Shown here: positions 19,298-27,260 of the stretch, one piece after another
Position numbering within the stretch: the stretch's first letter is position 1
Layout of the letters: every line of letters starts with the position of its first letter
Source of the DNA: a virus
Length of the DNA stretch: 64,000 nucleotides
Virus record (IMG/VR): IMGVR_UViG_3300027418_000290
Coordinates: 1 to 64,000 of that record
Reading direction: 5' to 3' (one strand)
Translations under genes and position numbers: made by a program
The notes under the pieces: model-generated
Seen by the model: only the letters and a program-made list of their open reading frames with translations
Told to the model about the DNA's origin: nothing
Database searches by the model: none

Positions 19298-19892
19298 ATA
19301 CGTACATGAGTTTGAACGACAGGTAGCAGAATACGCAGGAGCACCTTATGGTATAGCAACCGACTGTTGCAGTCATGCTATATTCCTAAGTGCAATGTAT
19401 TACAAACTCAAACATGGTACTCCGGAAAAAGTCACACTTCCTACTCACACATATGTGAGTGCAGCAATGCAATTGCGCCATGCAGGTTACAATATCACAT
19501 TCGAAGATTTTGAATGGGAAGGTGCGTACACTATAGAACCTACAAATATTGTTGATGCTGCCCCACGCTTTACTAAAGGTATGTATGTTCCCGGAACATA
19601 CCACTGTGTGAGTTTTCAATATAAGAAAATTCTAAGTACAATTAAAGGCGGTATGATACTAACTGACGACGAAGAATTTTACAAATGGGCGCAACGTGCA
19701 ACACATGATGGAAGAGACATGTCGTTGCCATACGAACAAGATACAATAACGATGCTTGGATATCATATGTTTATGACACCAGAGACCGCATTAATGGGAC
19801 TCGAAAAGATGAAAACTATCCCAGACTTCAACAAAGATATTGCTGGTAGTTATACATACCCAGATATTAGCTATACAAATGGACTAAATTAA
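19284..19892 (+). CDS. DegT/DnrJ/EryC1-type aminotransferase, short form
   Basis: A 202-residue protein with the PLP-dependent sugar aminotransferase pattern: YGIATDCCSHAIFLSA near the N-terminus, PTHTYVSAAMQLRHAGY (about 50-66), and SFQYKKILSTIKGGMI, where Lys115 is the candidate Schiff-base lysine. The usual family length is about 370 residues, so the C-terminal half of the normal protein is missing. The gene is nevertheless intact in its own frame, with tidy overlaps on both sides. It may be a minimal sugar aminotransferase or a non-catalytic remnant. Either would act on a 4-keto or 3-keto sugar nucleotide. Confidence 0.65.
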   Translation: MNPFEYVHEFERQVAEYAGAPYGIATDCCSHAIFLSAMYYKLKHGTPEKVTLPTHTYVSAAMQLRHAGYNITFEDFEWEGAYTIEPTNIVDAAPRFTKGMYVPGTYHCVSFQYKKILSTIKGGMILTDDEEFYKWAQRATHDGRDMSLPYEQDTITMLGYHMFMTPETALMGLEKMKTIPDFNKDIAGSYTYPDISYTNGLN

Positions 19893-21085
19893 TGGCACAC
19901 ATAAAAGAAATAACAGAATGTCGCAGTTGCGGAAGCAGCGAGTTTACAACAGTATTCGATATGGGCGACTTGAAAATCAATGCGTTTATGGCAGAACCGA
20001 ATACAGATATTGGTACAGCACCGCTAACTTTGTTACATTGTTTTCATTGTGACCTAGTTCAACTGTCACATACAGTACGTGAAGAAGACCTTTATAAAAA
20101 TTATTGGTACCTAAGCAGACTTAATAAGAAGATTGTAGACAATCTACAAAGTATCACAGTTGCAGCACAGAAACATGTGTCACTTTCAGATGGTGATATC
20201 GTTTTAGATATTGGTGCCAATGATGGTACTCTGTTGAGTTTTTATTCAGAGAACGTGATCAAAGTAGGATGTGATCCTGCGCAAAATATCAAGAGCGAAC
20301 TTGAGAAAAACTGCGACATAACTATAAGTGATTTCTTTACTAAAGAAACTTATCGAAGCGCAGTAGGTAGCAAGAATGTAAAAGTTGTAACTACTATCGC
20401 TATGTTCTATGACCTAGACAATCCAAATAAATTTGTTCAAGATATCAAGAGCATCCTTGCAGATGACGGTCTGTGGATTTGTCAGCTTATGACTGCTAGA
20501 CCAATGCTTGATACAAACGATATCGGAAACGTAATCCATGAACATATCGAATACTATTCTTATAAAGCACTTGTGAATCTACTTGAACGTAATGGTCTAG
20601 AAATTTATGATCTAGTAGAAAACGATATTAATGGTGGTAGTTATCAGTTGTATATTCGTCATCTATCTCAAGGTTCTATGGAATTCGAAGAAGACTGTTC
20701 ACAAGAACGTTATGTTGAATGGCAGCGTAACATGGAAATCAACCGTGAGAAAACTATGAACTTCTTGCGAAGCGAAGTTGCAAATGGTAAAAAAGTGTAT
20801 ATCATGGGCGCAAGTACAAAAGGTAACACTATCATGCAGTACTACGGACTTGATGGCGATATCATTTCTGGCGCGGCAGAAATACACCCAGATAAGATAG
20901 GAAAATATCTTGTTGGTAGTAGTATACCAATTGTCCACGAAGATGAAGCAAAAGAAAAAGCAGATTACTTCTTGGTATTCCCATTCCACTTTAAAGACAT
21001 ATTTGTAAATAAGATTTTAAAGGATTGGATTACAGAGGGCGGCAAGCTAGTATTTTGTACACCAACATTTGAGGTAATCGGGTAA
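19892..21085 (+). CDS. Sugar C-methyltransferase (zinc-finger N-terminus)
   Basis: A 397-residue protein with the three-part layout of NDP-hexose C-methyltransferases: an N-terminal zinc site (CRSCGSS at 10-16, LHCFHC near 50), a Rossmann SAM-binding domain (VLDIGANDGTLL, Asp106 in motif I), and a C-terminal 'VYIMGASTKGNTIMQY' block typical of the family's second domain. It would methylate a ring carbon of a keto-deoxy sugar nucleotide. It overlaps the DegT-like gene and the TylF-type gene by one base each (TAATG), forming one coupled unit. Confidence 0.8.
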   Translation: MAHIKEITECRSCGSSEFTTVFDMGDLKINAFMAEPNTDIGTAPLTLLHCFHCDLVQLSHTVREEDLYKNYWYLSRLNKKIVDNLQSITVAAQKHVSLSDGDIVLDIGANDGTLLSFYSENVIKVGCDPAQNIKSELEKNCDITISDFFTKETYRSAVGSKNVKVVTTIAMFYDLDNPNKFVQDIKSILADDGLWICQLMTARPMLDTNDIGNVIHEHIEYYSYKALVNLLERNGLEIYDLVENDINGGSYQLYIRHLSQGSMEFEEDCSQERYVEWQRNMEINREKTMNFLRSEVANGKKVYIMGASTKGNTIMQYYGLDGDIISGAAEIHPDKIGKYLVGSSIPIVHEDEAKEKADYFLVFPFHFKDIFVNKILKDWITEGGKLVFCTPTFEVIG

Positions 21086-21840
21086 TGTTAAGTAAAGAAC
21101 CACATAGCGAGTTAAACAATCTATTTCGTCGCAATTGGTTGCGCGACGATCTAGAAACCATGTATACTATATCACCTATATCAACGATGAGTGCGTCTCG
21201 TATGCAAGCAGTCATGGATGCAATTCGATATGTAAAAGCAAAGGACATACCGGGAGACATCGTAGAATGTGGTGTATTCATGGGCGGTAACATTGCCCTC
21301 GCACTTGCAGAAATGTACAATTTGGATTTAGATAGAAAGTTTTGGGCATATGATACATTCGAAGGTGTACCCAGAAAAGAATTGATCGACACTGATAGAG
21401 AGATTGAAATACATAGCTCAGGTGCAGGAGAGAGTGTGGAACGTTGGTATAACGAAGAAGACCAATGGTGCTACTGTCCCAAAGATGGGGTAATAGAAAA
21501 TGTTGCCAATGTCATTCCAAAACTTATCCCAGACTTATACGATGCAAATCGTATGATCGACAAGAAAGTAAACTTTGTTGAAGGTTCAGTGTTAGATACT
21601 ATTCCTAATATACTACCAGAAAAAATATCGTTCATACGTTTAGATATGGACATTGCCGTACCAACTAAACATGCACTTGAACATTTGTGGGATTTAGTAT
21701 CAATAGGTGGGGTAATGCACATCGATGATTACAATATGTTTGGCGGAGTTCATGAAGCAGTAGATGAATTCTTTAAAGATAAATTTGTTTACATTCAAGA
21801 GATTGATTATGCTGCATCTGCTATTGTGAGGCTTTCGTAA
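21085..21840 (+). CDS. TylF/MycF-type O-methyltransferase
   Basis: A 251-residue SAM-dependent methyltransferase of the macrocin O-methyltransferase type. It has IVECGVFMGGNIALAL (about 59-74, the SAM loop), 'AYDTFEGVP', a metal-site region 'FIRLDMDIAVPTKHALEHLWDLV' near 183-205 (Asp residues likely bind Mg2+), and 'GGVMHIDDYNMFGG'. The typical role is O-methylation of a sugar. It lies between the C-methyltransferase and the thioredoxin-like gene in one coupled run. Confidence 0.8.
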   Translation: MLSKEPHSELNNLFRRNWLRDDLETMYTISPISTMSASRMQAVMDAIRYVKAKDIPGDIVECGVFMGGNIALALAEMYNLDLDRKFWAYDTFEGVPRKELIDTDREIEIHSSGAGESVERWYNEEDQWCYCPKDGVIENVANVIPKLIPDLYDANRMIDKKVNFVEGSVLDTIPNILPEKISFIRLDMDIAVPTKHALEHLWDLVSIGGVMHIDDYNMFGGVHEAVDEFFKDKFVYIQEIDYAASAIVRLS

Positions 21841-22367
21841 TGGTATTAAAAACAAGTGATAGTATGATTGGTAAAACTGCCAGATACATTGGTAATATGG
21901 AAGAGGGCGAAGTATGCCTAGTGATGATCATATGTAATCATTGTCCGTATGTTCTATTCAGAATGCCACAGATATCACAATTAGTTAAAGACTACAAAGA
22001 TTCGGTTCGTATAGTTGCAGTCAACAGTAACGATGCTTCACCAACAACAGAAGATTCACACCCAGAAGATGCCCCAGAGTTTATGCCAGAGTTCATAGAG
22101 GAATGGGATTTGCAATGTGATTATATATTTGATGAAGATCAAAGTATTGCAAAAGACTATGGTGCCGTATGTACACCAGAATTCTACGTTGTAGATAGAG
22201 AAGGTATTATAGTATATCACGGCGAATTAGACCCATCGCATATATCTAACAGATTAATGCCAACTGGAAGTAGTCTTCGTCACGCAATTGACTTGGCTCT
22301 AGTAAATAAAACTATCGATTGGGACCCTAACCCAAGTTTTGGATGTAGTGTAAAGTGGAAAAACTAA
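21840..22367 (+). CDS. Thioredoxin-like / AhpC-TSA family protein
   Basis: A 175-residue protein with IICNHCPYV (Cys32-x-x-Cys35) and a C-terminal SFGCSVKW cysteine. This is the hallmark of a thioredoxin-fold family related to thiol peroxidases and often found in bacteria. It probably handles disulfide exchange in the cytoplasm. Its link to a sugar module is unclear; it could keep an iron-sulfur or thiol enzyme reduced. The ATG overlaps the upstream stop (TAATGG), and it runs straight into the next gene. Confidence 0.75.
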   Translation: MVLKTSDSMIGKTARYIGNMEEGEVCLVMIICNHCPYVLFRMPQISQLVKDYKDSVRIVAVNSNDASPTTEDSHPEDAPEFMPEFIEEWDLQCDYIFDEDQSIAKDYGAVCTPEFYVVDREGIIVYHGELDPSHISNRLMPTGSSLRHAIDLALVNKTIDWDPNPSFGCSVKWKN

Positions 22368-23162
22368 ATGAAGATAGGTATAGTAGGAAGTGAAGGTGTA
22401 GTAGGTCGCGCATGTACTGCAGGCTTTGCGCGGCTTGGATACAATGTTATCAAGCATGATATTAGTTTAATGACTAAACTACTTTCTGTGTTAGAAGCAG
22501 AGATTGTTTTTATATGTGTGCCTACACCAAGCGATTCTACAGGGAAGTGCGACACCAGTATTGTAGAAAGCGTTGTTGCAGAATTGTATAGTTTAAACTA
22601 TACAGGGGTTGTAGCTATTAAATCTACAGTAGAACCGGGTACTACGCAACGATTGATAGAACAGTATGATGACCGTATTGTATTTGTTCCTGAGTTTTTA
22701 AAAGAACGAAGTGCGGAATATGACTTCGTGTTCGACCATAGACTTCTACTTGTCGGAACAGACAATGTAAATTACTACTACCTAGTACAGCGTTCACATG
22801 GTAACCTACCAAAAGATATTATGCGCGTGTCTCCGACAGAAGCAGAATTGATGAAGTATTATCACAATACATTCAATGCAACACGTATTGTGTTCGCCAA
22901 TGTTATGTATGAGATTGCAGAAAAAATGGGGGTGTCATATGACAAGATCAAGGAAGCGTTCTTGAAAAACAATGACATGCCAGATGAATATCTTGATGTA
23001 AAACCAGAACTGCGAGGTTATGGTGGAGCATGTCTACCAAAAGATGTTCTCGCAATGCAACGCGCTTGTGAACAACTTGGATTACCTCACCACCTATTTG
23101 AAGCAATAGATAAAGAGAACAGACTGTTTGAAACGACAGTATTTGATGGGATGAGAAAATGA
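22368..23162 (+). CDS. UDP-sugar dehydrogenase-like, truncated form
   Basis: A 264-residue protein. The N-terminal Rossmann domain begins IGIVGSEGVVGRA. A 'STVEPGT' block and the catalytic-type 'GGACLPKD' with Cys222 are both present. Family members are about 390-430 residues, so the C-terminal UDP-binding domain is missing. It ends 'GMRK' and the stop overlaps the next gene by 4 bases, so the short form looks deliberate. It may oxidise a UDP-sugar 6-hydroxyl if the missing domain is not essential, or act on a non-nucleotide substrate. Compare the full-length relative at 36148. Confidence 0.7.
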   Translation: MKIGIVGSEGVVGRACTAGFARLGYNVIKHDISLMTKLLSVLEAEIVFICVPTPSDSTGKCDTSIVESVVAELYSLNYTGVVAIKSTVEPGTTQRLIEQYDDRIVFVPEFLKERSAEYDFVFDHRLLLVGTDNVNYYYLVQRSHGNLPKDIMRVSPTEAELMKYYHNTFNATRIVFANVMYEIAEKMGVSYDKIKEAFLKNNDMPDEYLDVKPELRGYGGACLPKDVLAMQRACEQLGLPHHLFEAIDKENRLFETTVFDGMRK

Positions 23163-24049
23163 AAATACTTGTTACAGGCGCAGCGGGATTTATAGGCAAT
23201 GCGATAGCAAAAGAACTTAAAGGATCGGACCATGAAGTTATTTTAACTGATATACTCATGCCAGATGAATTACATGGTCATGCTTATACATACGCAGATT
23301 TAACAAATCAAGATGCAGTTAATAACTTACCGGATGTTGACGTTGTATATCACATGTGTGCATATAATAATACGGCACACTTCTATTCTAAACCAATGAG
23401 TGTCATTGATTCTACGCTTACCCCTACAATATACTTACTGCAACGTTATAAGTCAATAAAAAAATTCATATACGCAAGTAGCAGTGAGATATATGCAGGT
23501 GCTATACAACTCGGTATATCCGATATACCAACACCAGAAGTAAATGTAGGGATAATTAATGGCATTGACAACCCACGTTGGAGTTATGCAGGTAGTAAAC
23601 TCATGGGAGAAATACTAGTACACGCCGCGCACGTCGAGCATGGGCTAAATTATGCAATCATTCGTTATCACAACGTATACGGTAAACGCCAGAAAGCACA
23701 CTTTATACCAGAGTATGCAGAGCGTATACAAAACGATGACCGCACATTATACGGCGCGGATCAAACACGTGCATTCTTGTACATAGATGATGCTGCGAAA
23801 TTGACAGCCATGGTTGCAGACGTATTAGAAAATGATACTATACATATTGGTAACCCAAAAGAGATTACTATAAAACTGGTGGCGGCGATGATACGTGATA
23901 TTCTTTTAGTACATACCAAACCAGAATACAAAGATGCACCTGAAGGTAGTGTAGATAGAAGATGTGCAGATATTTCTAAACTATTAGAACTATTCCCAGA
24001 TTTTAAATTCACAGGGCTAGATGCGGGTCTTAGAAAAACTCTGCTATAA
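23159..24049 (+). CDS. SDR-type NDP-sugar epimerase/dehydratase
   Basis: A 296-residue extended SDR. The NAD-binding TGAAGFIG is at residues 6-13. 'SSSE' precedes YAGSK with Tyr143 and Lys147 as the catalytic pair. Late blocks NVYGKRQ and RAFLYIDDAA fit NDP-sugar epimerases or 4,6-dehydratases. It acts on the sugar nucleotide made by this module. It closes the module: its stop is four bases from a late promoter for the next radical SAM gene. Confidence 0.8.
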   Translation: MKILVTGAAGFIGNAIAKELKGSDHEVILTDILMPDELHGHAYTYADLTNQDAVNNLPDVDVVYHMCAYNNTAHFYSKPMSVIDSTLTPTIYLLQRYKSIKKFIYASSSEIYAGAIQLGISDIPTPEVNVGIINGIDNPRWSYAGSKLMGEILVHAAHVEHGLNYAIIRYHNVYGKRQKAHFIPEYAERIQNDDRTLYGADQTRAFLYIDDAAKLTAMVADVLENDTIHIGNPKEITIKLVAAMIRDILLVHTKPEYKDAPEGSVDRRCADISKLLELFPDFKFTGLDAGLRKTLL

Positions 24050-24052
24050 ATA
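24045..24052 (+). promoter_or_regulatory. T4-type late promoter 5 bases before ATG (leaderless)
   Basis: Perfect TATAAATA, then CGAAC, then the ATG at 24058. In T4-like late promoters transcription starts about 5-8 bases after this box, so the transcript would begin at or very near the start codon. No ribosome binding site is visible for the radical SAM gene. The same spacing occurs at 27248, 33472 and, on the other strand, 33475. Confidence 0.7.
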
Positions 24053-24057
24053 CGAAC

Positions 24058-25185
24058 ATGAAATGCCCACTAGTTACCAATCATCTAGAAATAAACTCAA
24101 GCGGCGAATTCAAACCGTGTTGTATTAGTTCGAAGCGATTTGCTATTGACAATAAGATAGCAAATGCAGATACCCATACCATAGATGATATAATACAACA
24201 CAGTGATCGTAACGAGTGGATTAAAAATTTTGATGCAAACTATGAAACTGATTGTAGACAATGCTATGAAGTAGAACGTAGTGGTGGTGAAAGTAAGCGC
24301 ATCAGAGAACTTAGAGATTGGCGAACTAACTATCATTTCAAATCTGATACATTGCAATCTCTTGATTTGAAGATGGGTAATACCTGTAATCTCGCTTGTG
24401 CAATATGCGCACCAGATAGCAGCAGTAAATGGGCATCAATATACAAACAACTTGGTTACGATACTGGTATACGACTACAACGTTGGCCAGAACGTGATGA
24501 ATTTTGGGAACAACTCAACCAACACGCCCAAAACATACAAAAGATAGAACTTGCTGGCGGCGAACCGTTTATGATTAAGAAGCAAGAAATACTAATCAAC
24601 TTCTTAATAGAACGAGACTTAGCAAAGAATATAGATATAACTTGGTTTACAAACTGTACTATATGGCCAGAGAATATTGTGAAGCACTTTGATAAGTTCA
24701 AACAAGTTCGTATAATGCTTAGTATCGACAATACGGGTGAACAATTCGAATACATACGATACCCTGCAAAATGGAATGAAGCATATGATATATTCTTGAA
24801 GTTCAAGGAGTTACATAGTCGCAAGATAGTAAATCTAGGCATATCACATTCTATAGGATTACTAAATGTATGGAGATTACCAGAGTTTCACGCGTGGTGC
24901 AGACAGCACGAAGTATCTGTATTCAACAATCTTATAATGAATCCACTAAGTGCAAAAGACTTACCGAAAGAGTTTAAATTGCGAGTAGCAGAAAAGTTGA
25001 GTAAGTGTAGCGACCCCTCATACCAACATAACCCAGTTGTTGGAGAAAACAATTGGCTCATACAGTTTATGATGGGAGACAGTGATAACAATCTACAGCA
25101 TCTCACTGAAAAAGTTATACCATCTCGTCCGACGATAGATATATATGAGGCGTTTCCTGAATTGAAAGGAATGTTAAATGTATGA
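24058..25185 (+). CDS. Twitch-type radical SAM enzyme
   Basis: A 375-residue protein with CNLACAIC (Cys110, 114, 117) and GGEP from residue 167. It is shorter at the N-terminus than its paralogues: it begins KCPLVTNHLEINSSGEFKPCC, so the usual FCxxPW block is missing or reshaped. A C-RQCYEVE pair follows. Downstream 'SIDNTGEQFEYIRYP' is the substrate-side strand. Its ATG lies five bases after a perfect T4-type late box with no ribosome binding site. It overlaps the next gene by 8 bases. Substrate unknown. Confidence 0.85.
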   Translation: MKCPLVTNHLEINSSGEFKPCCISSKRFAIDNKIANADTHTIDDIIQHSDRNEWIKNFDANYETDCRQCYEVERSGGESKRIRELRDWRTNYHFKSDTLQSLDLKMGNTCNLACAICAPDSSSKWASIYKQLGYDTGIRLQRWPERDEFWEQLNQHAQNIQKIELAGGEPFMIKKQEILINFLIERDLAKNIDITWFTNCTIWPENIVKHFDKFKQVRIMLSIDNTGEQFEYIRYPAKWNEAYDIFLKFKELHSRKIVNLGISHSIGLLNVWRLPEFHAWCRQHEVSVFNNLIMNPLSAKDLPKEFKLRVAEKLSKCSDPSYQHNPVVGENNWLIQFMMGDSDNNLQHLTEKVIPSRPTIDIYEAFPELKGMLNV

Positions 25186-25972
25186 TACTCTTTGGCTAGG
25201 TTGTTCACATAGTTCTGGTAGTTATTGTAAAGATACTGGAGAACTTATAGACCAATCTCATAGTATTCCATCCGTTCTTGCGACAAAACTAAATCAACGT
25301 TGGAAAAGCATTTCATTTCCAGGTGATGGGGTGATGAAATATGCAGAAGCAGTGAAGTTGCTTGATGAAAACAAGTTATTATCCAATTTTAGAAATATAA
25401 TCATACAGCGCACTTATGAGCCTCGTATGACGTTTTTTAATGATAGCGATTATATTTACGATAGAATACTAGAATACGTAAACGACCCAAATCGATTTGA
25501 AACTATTATATCAGTAAGACCACCAACCGAACGTACTTTTTCTCTTTTCGCACATCAGAACTACGATCAGTATCATTCTAAATTTGCAGGTAAAGAAATA
25601 GAATTAATAGATATGTTTGAAAATATATCTCACAGTGTTGATCCCAGAGAAAGCACCACAGAGACTACACAGTATCCAAGTCTTTGGGTTGATGTGCATT
25701 ATGATTATATAAAATATACTGCGGATAAAAACAATTGCAAATTGTATATGTTTGATTACGTGGGCAGTTTTAGAAACCAAAATCGTAGATGGAAAATTAA
25801 CAAACCATTTAAACGCACACTTATTAATGGTGATCAAGATTTTGTTTTCCACCATCTTACAGAACAAAATAGATTAGATTTGTTAGCGTCTGCACAGCAC
25901 CCTACACACGGTGCAGTTGATTTGCTGGTAGACATATTATATAAAGAGTTGAATGATGAAGAATATAAATGA
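25178..25972 (+). CDS. SGNH-like protein (copy 3), divergent
   Basis: A 264-residue protein opening with LWLGCSHSSG (candidate Ser10), then FPGDGV as a Gly block, and ending with 'AQHPTHGAVDLLVDIL', which resembles an Asp/His catalytic tail. The fit to SGNH hydrolases is weaker than for the copies at 13922 and 16000. It is sandwiched between two radical SAM genes with 8- and 20-base overlaps, repeating the radical SAM/SGNH pattern. The role, possibly acyl ester chemistry, is inferred from context. Confidence 0.5.
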   Translation: MYDTLWLGCSHSSGSYCKDTGELIDQSHSIPSVLATKLNQRWKSISFPGDGVMKYAEAVKLLDENKLLSNFRNIIIQRTYEPRMTFFNDSDYIYDRILEYVNDPNRFETIISVRPPTERTFSLFAHQNYDQYHSKFAGKEIELIDMFENISHSVDPRESTTETTQYPSLWVDVHYDYIKYTADKNNCKLYMFDYVGSFRNQNRRWKINKPFKRTLINGDQDFVFHHLTEQNRLDLLASAQHPTHGAVDLLVDILYKELNDEEYK

Positions 25973-27146
25973 CGCGTTTTGTATTGCACCATGGATGCAT
26001 ATGCATGTGGAACCAGATGGTGAAGTGCAACTATGCTGTGCATCAAACTGGAAACACGAACATCAGCGCAGTCTCGGCAATCTAAACGAAAGCAGCCCAG
26101 AAGAAATCTGGAATAACTCACAGTATCGTATGGTGCGTAAGAATATGCTAGAGGGTCGTAAGATGCCTCAGTATTGCTCACCTTGTTATGATCGTGAAGC
26201 AGGTGCTATTAACCAAACAGAGAGACAGCGTTTCAATCGCGAGTTTGCAAATACATTTGATTTAGTTCCTACTACACTGAGTGACGGTACACTAGATACA
26301 CTAAAGCTAAAGTATCTAGACATTCGATTTAACAATCTATGTAATCTAAAGTGTCGTACATGTGGTCCTGATTGGAGTACAAGCTGGGCAAACGAAATGG
26401 GTATTGAGAAGCCACTACTATACAACAACACGTGGCGTAAGTTACTACCGTATCTAGATCAATTAGAGAAAGTATACTTTGCTGGCGGTGAACCACTTAT
26501 GACCCCAGAACACTACGATTTCTTAGAACAACTTGTCGAGATTAACCCAAACATTGAATTGTTATACACATCAAACTTTAGTAGACTATCGCTAAAGAAC
26601 CGTCATGTGTTAGATTACTGGCCTAAGTTTAAACTTGTAAGTGCTATTGCTAGTATAGATCATTACGGTGAACATGCAGCATATGTTCGCACAGGCAGTG
26701 ACTATAATACGATAGTAAAAAATATAAAAGAGTTACAGAACGCCGGGCATCGCAACATTCAACCAGCAGTAACAAGTGTGTATTCTATATACAATGCAAC
26801 CCGTCTCGGTGATTTCGTTATTCGACTATTCGAAGACGGTGTTATACAAACTATGGATCAGATTGTATTCAACATACTGGTTAACCCAGATTATCAAATG
26901 GCAACAATTATACCAGAAAGTGCGCTAGAATTTGCTATAGCTAACACACAAAAAGGTATAGATTATCTGATATCACATGGGCACAACCCACAGAAATTAC
27001 AGAGCGCAATAGACTGGTTGACATCAAATTGGAACTATGATAAGATCAAATTCAACAAGTTTGTAGAATACAATCTAGACTTAGATACTAAGCGCGGCAC
27101 TGACTTCTATACTATGTATCCAGAGTTCGGCGAGTGTAGGGATTAG
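25953..27146 (+). CDS. Twitch-type radical SAM enzyme
   Basis: A 397-residue protein with CNLKCRTC (Cys130, 134, 137) and GGEP at residue 178. The N-terminal 'FCIAPWMHMHVEPDGEVQLCC' and 'C-PCYDRE' blocks give the twitch-family extra cysteines. 'SIDHYGEHAAYVRTG' marks the substrate-side strand; the tail reads 'DFYTMYPEF'. Start ATG 25953 or 25956, both after a GAAG. It is the last gene of the long run that starts near 7446. A GC-rich segment and a terminator-like hairpin follow. Confidence 0.85.
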   Translation: MMKNINDAFCIAPWMHMHVEPDGEVQLCCASNWKHEHQRSLGNLNESSPEEIWNNSQYRMVRKNMLEGRKMPQYCSPCYDREAGAINQTERQRFNREFANTFDLVPTTLSDGTLDTLKLKYLDIRFNNLCNLKCRTCGPDWSTSWANEMGIEKPLLYNNTWRKLLPYLDQLEKVYFAGGEPLMTPEHYDFLEQLVEINPNIELLYTSNFSRLSLKNRHVLDYWPKFKLVSAIASIDHYGEHAAYVRTGSDYNTIVKNIKELQNAGHRNIQPAVTSVYSIYNATRLGDFVIRLFEDGVIQTMDQIVFNILVNPDYQMATIIPESALEFAIANTQKGIDYLISHGHNPQKLQSAIDWLTSNWNYDKIKFNKFVEYNLDLDTKRGTDFYTMYPEFGECRD

Positions 27147-27190
27147 CGCCGCGCGGGGCGAAGTTCGAGCGGCACCAAGATAATCCCGGA
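27147..27190. other. GC-rich intergenic segment
   Basis: Right after a stop codon comes a stretch much richer in G and C (GCGCCGCGCGGGGCGA and similar) than the AT-rich surroundings. It has no ORF and no tRNA structure that I can build. It looks like foreign or structured DNA at the edge of the strand-switching cargo region. No function can be assigned. Confidence 0.3.
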
Positions 27191-27191
27191 A

Positions 27192-27212
27192 CAAGCCATC
27201 GGAGATGGCTTG
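27192..27212 (+). terminator. Terminator-like hairpin
   Basis: CAAGCCAT (27192-27199) pairs perfectly with ATGGCTTG (27205-27212) around a 5-base loop. Six Ts follow at 27223-27228, ten bases after the stem. The gap is long for an ideal intrinsic terminator, but the placement after a long gene run and before a late promoter fits one. Confidence 0.5.
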
Positions 27213-27247
27213 GTTAGGAAAATTTTTTGGAGCATTAAGTGCGCACT

Positions 27248-27255
27248 TATAAATA
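27248..27255 (+). promoter_or_regulatory. T4-type late promoter 5 bases before ATG (leaderless)
   Basis: Perfect TATAAATA, then TATCT, then the ATG at 27261. There is no ribosome binding site between box and ATG. The spacing is identical to the promoter at 24045. It also decides the start of the next gene: the ORF is open upstream to 27210, but the promoter lies inside that extension. Confidence 0.7.
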
Positions 27256-27260
27256 TATCT

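Noticed and set aside
27147-27190. tRNA-like look of GTTCGAGC ... CACCA
   Set aside because: The T-arm would need five pairs around the GTTCGAG loop, but the flanking bases do not pair, and no anticodon or D-arm can be built.
27210-27260. Longer N-terminus of the radical SAM gene at 27261
   Set aside because: The added residues have no family match, and the perfect late box lies inside the extension, so transcripts would not contain it.
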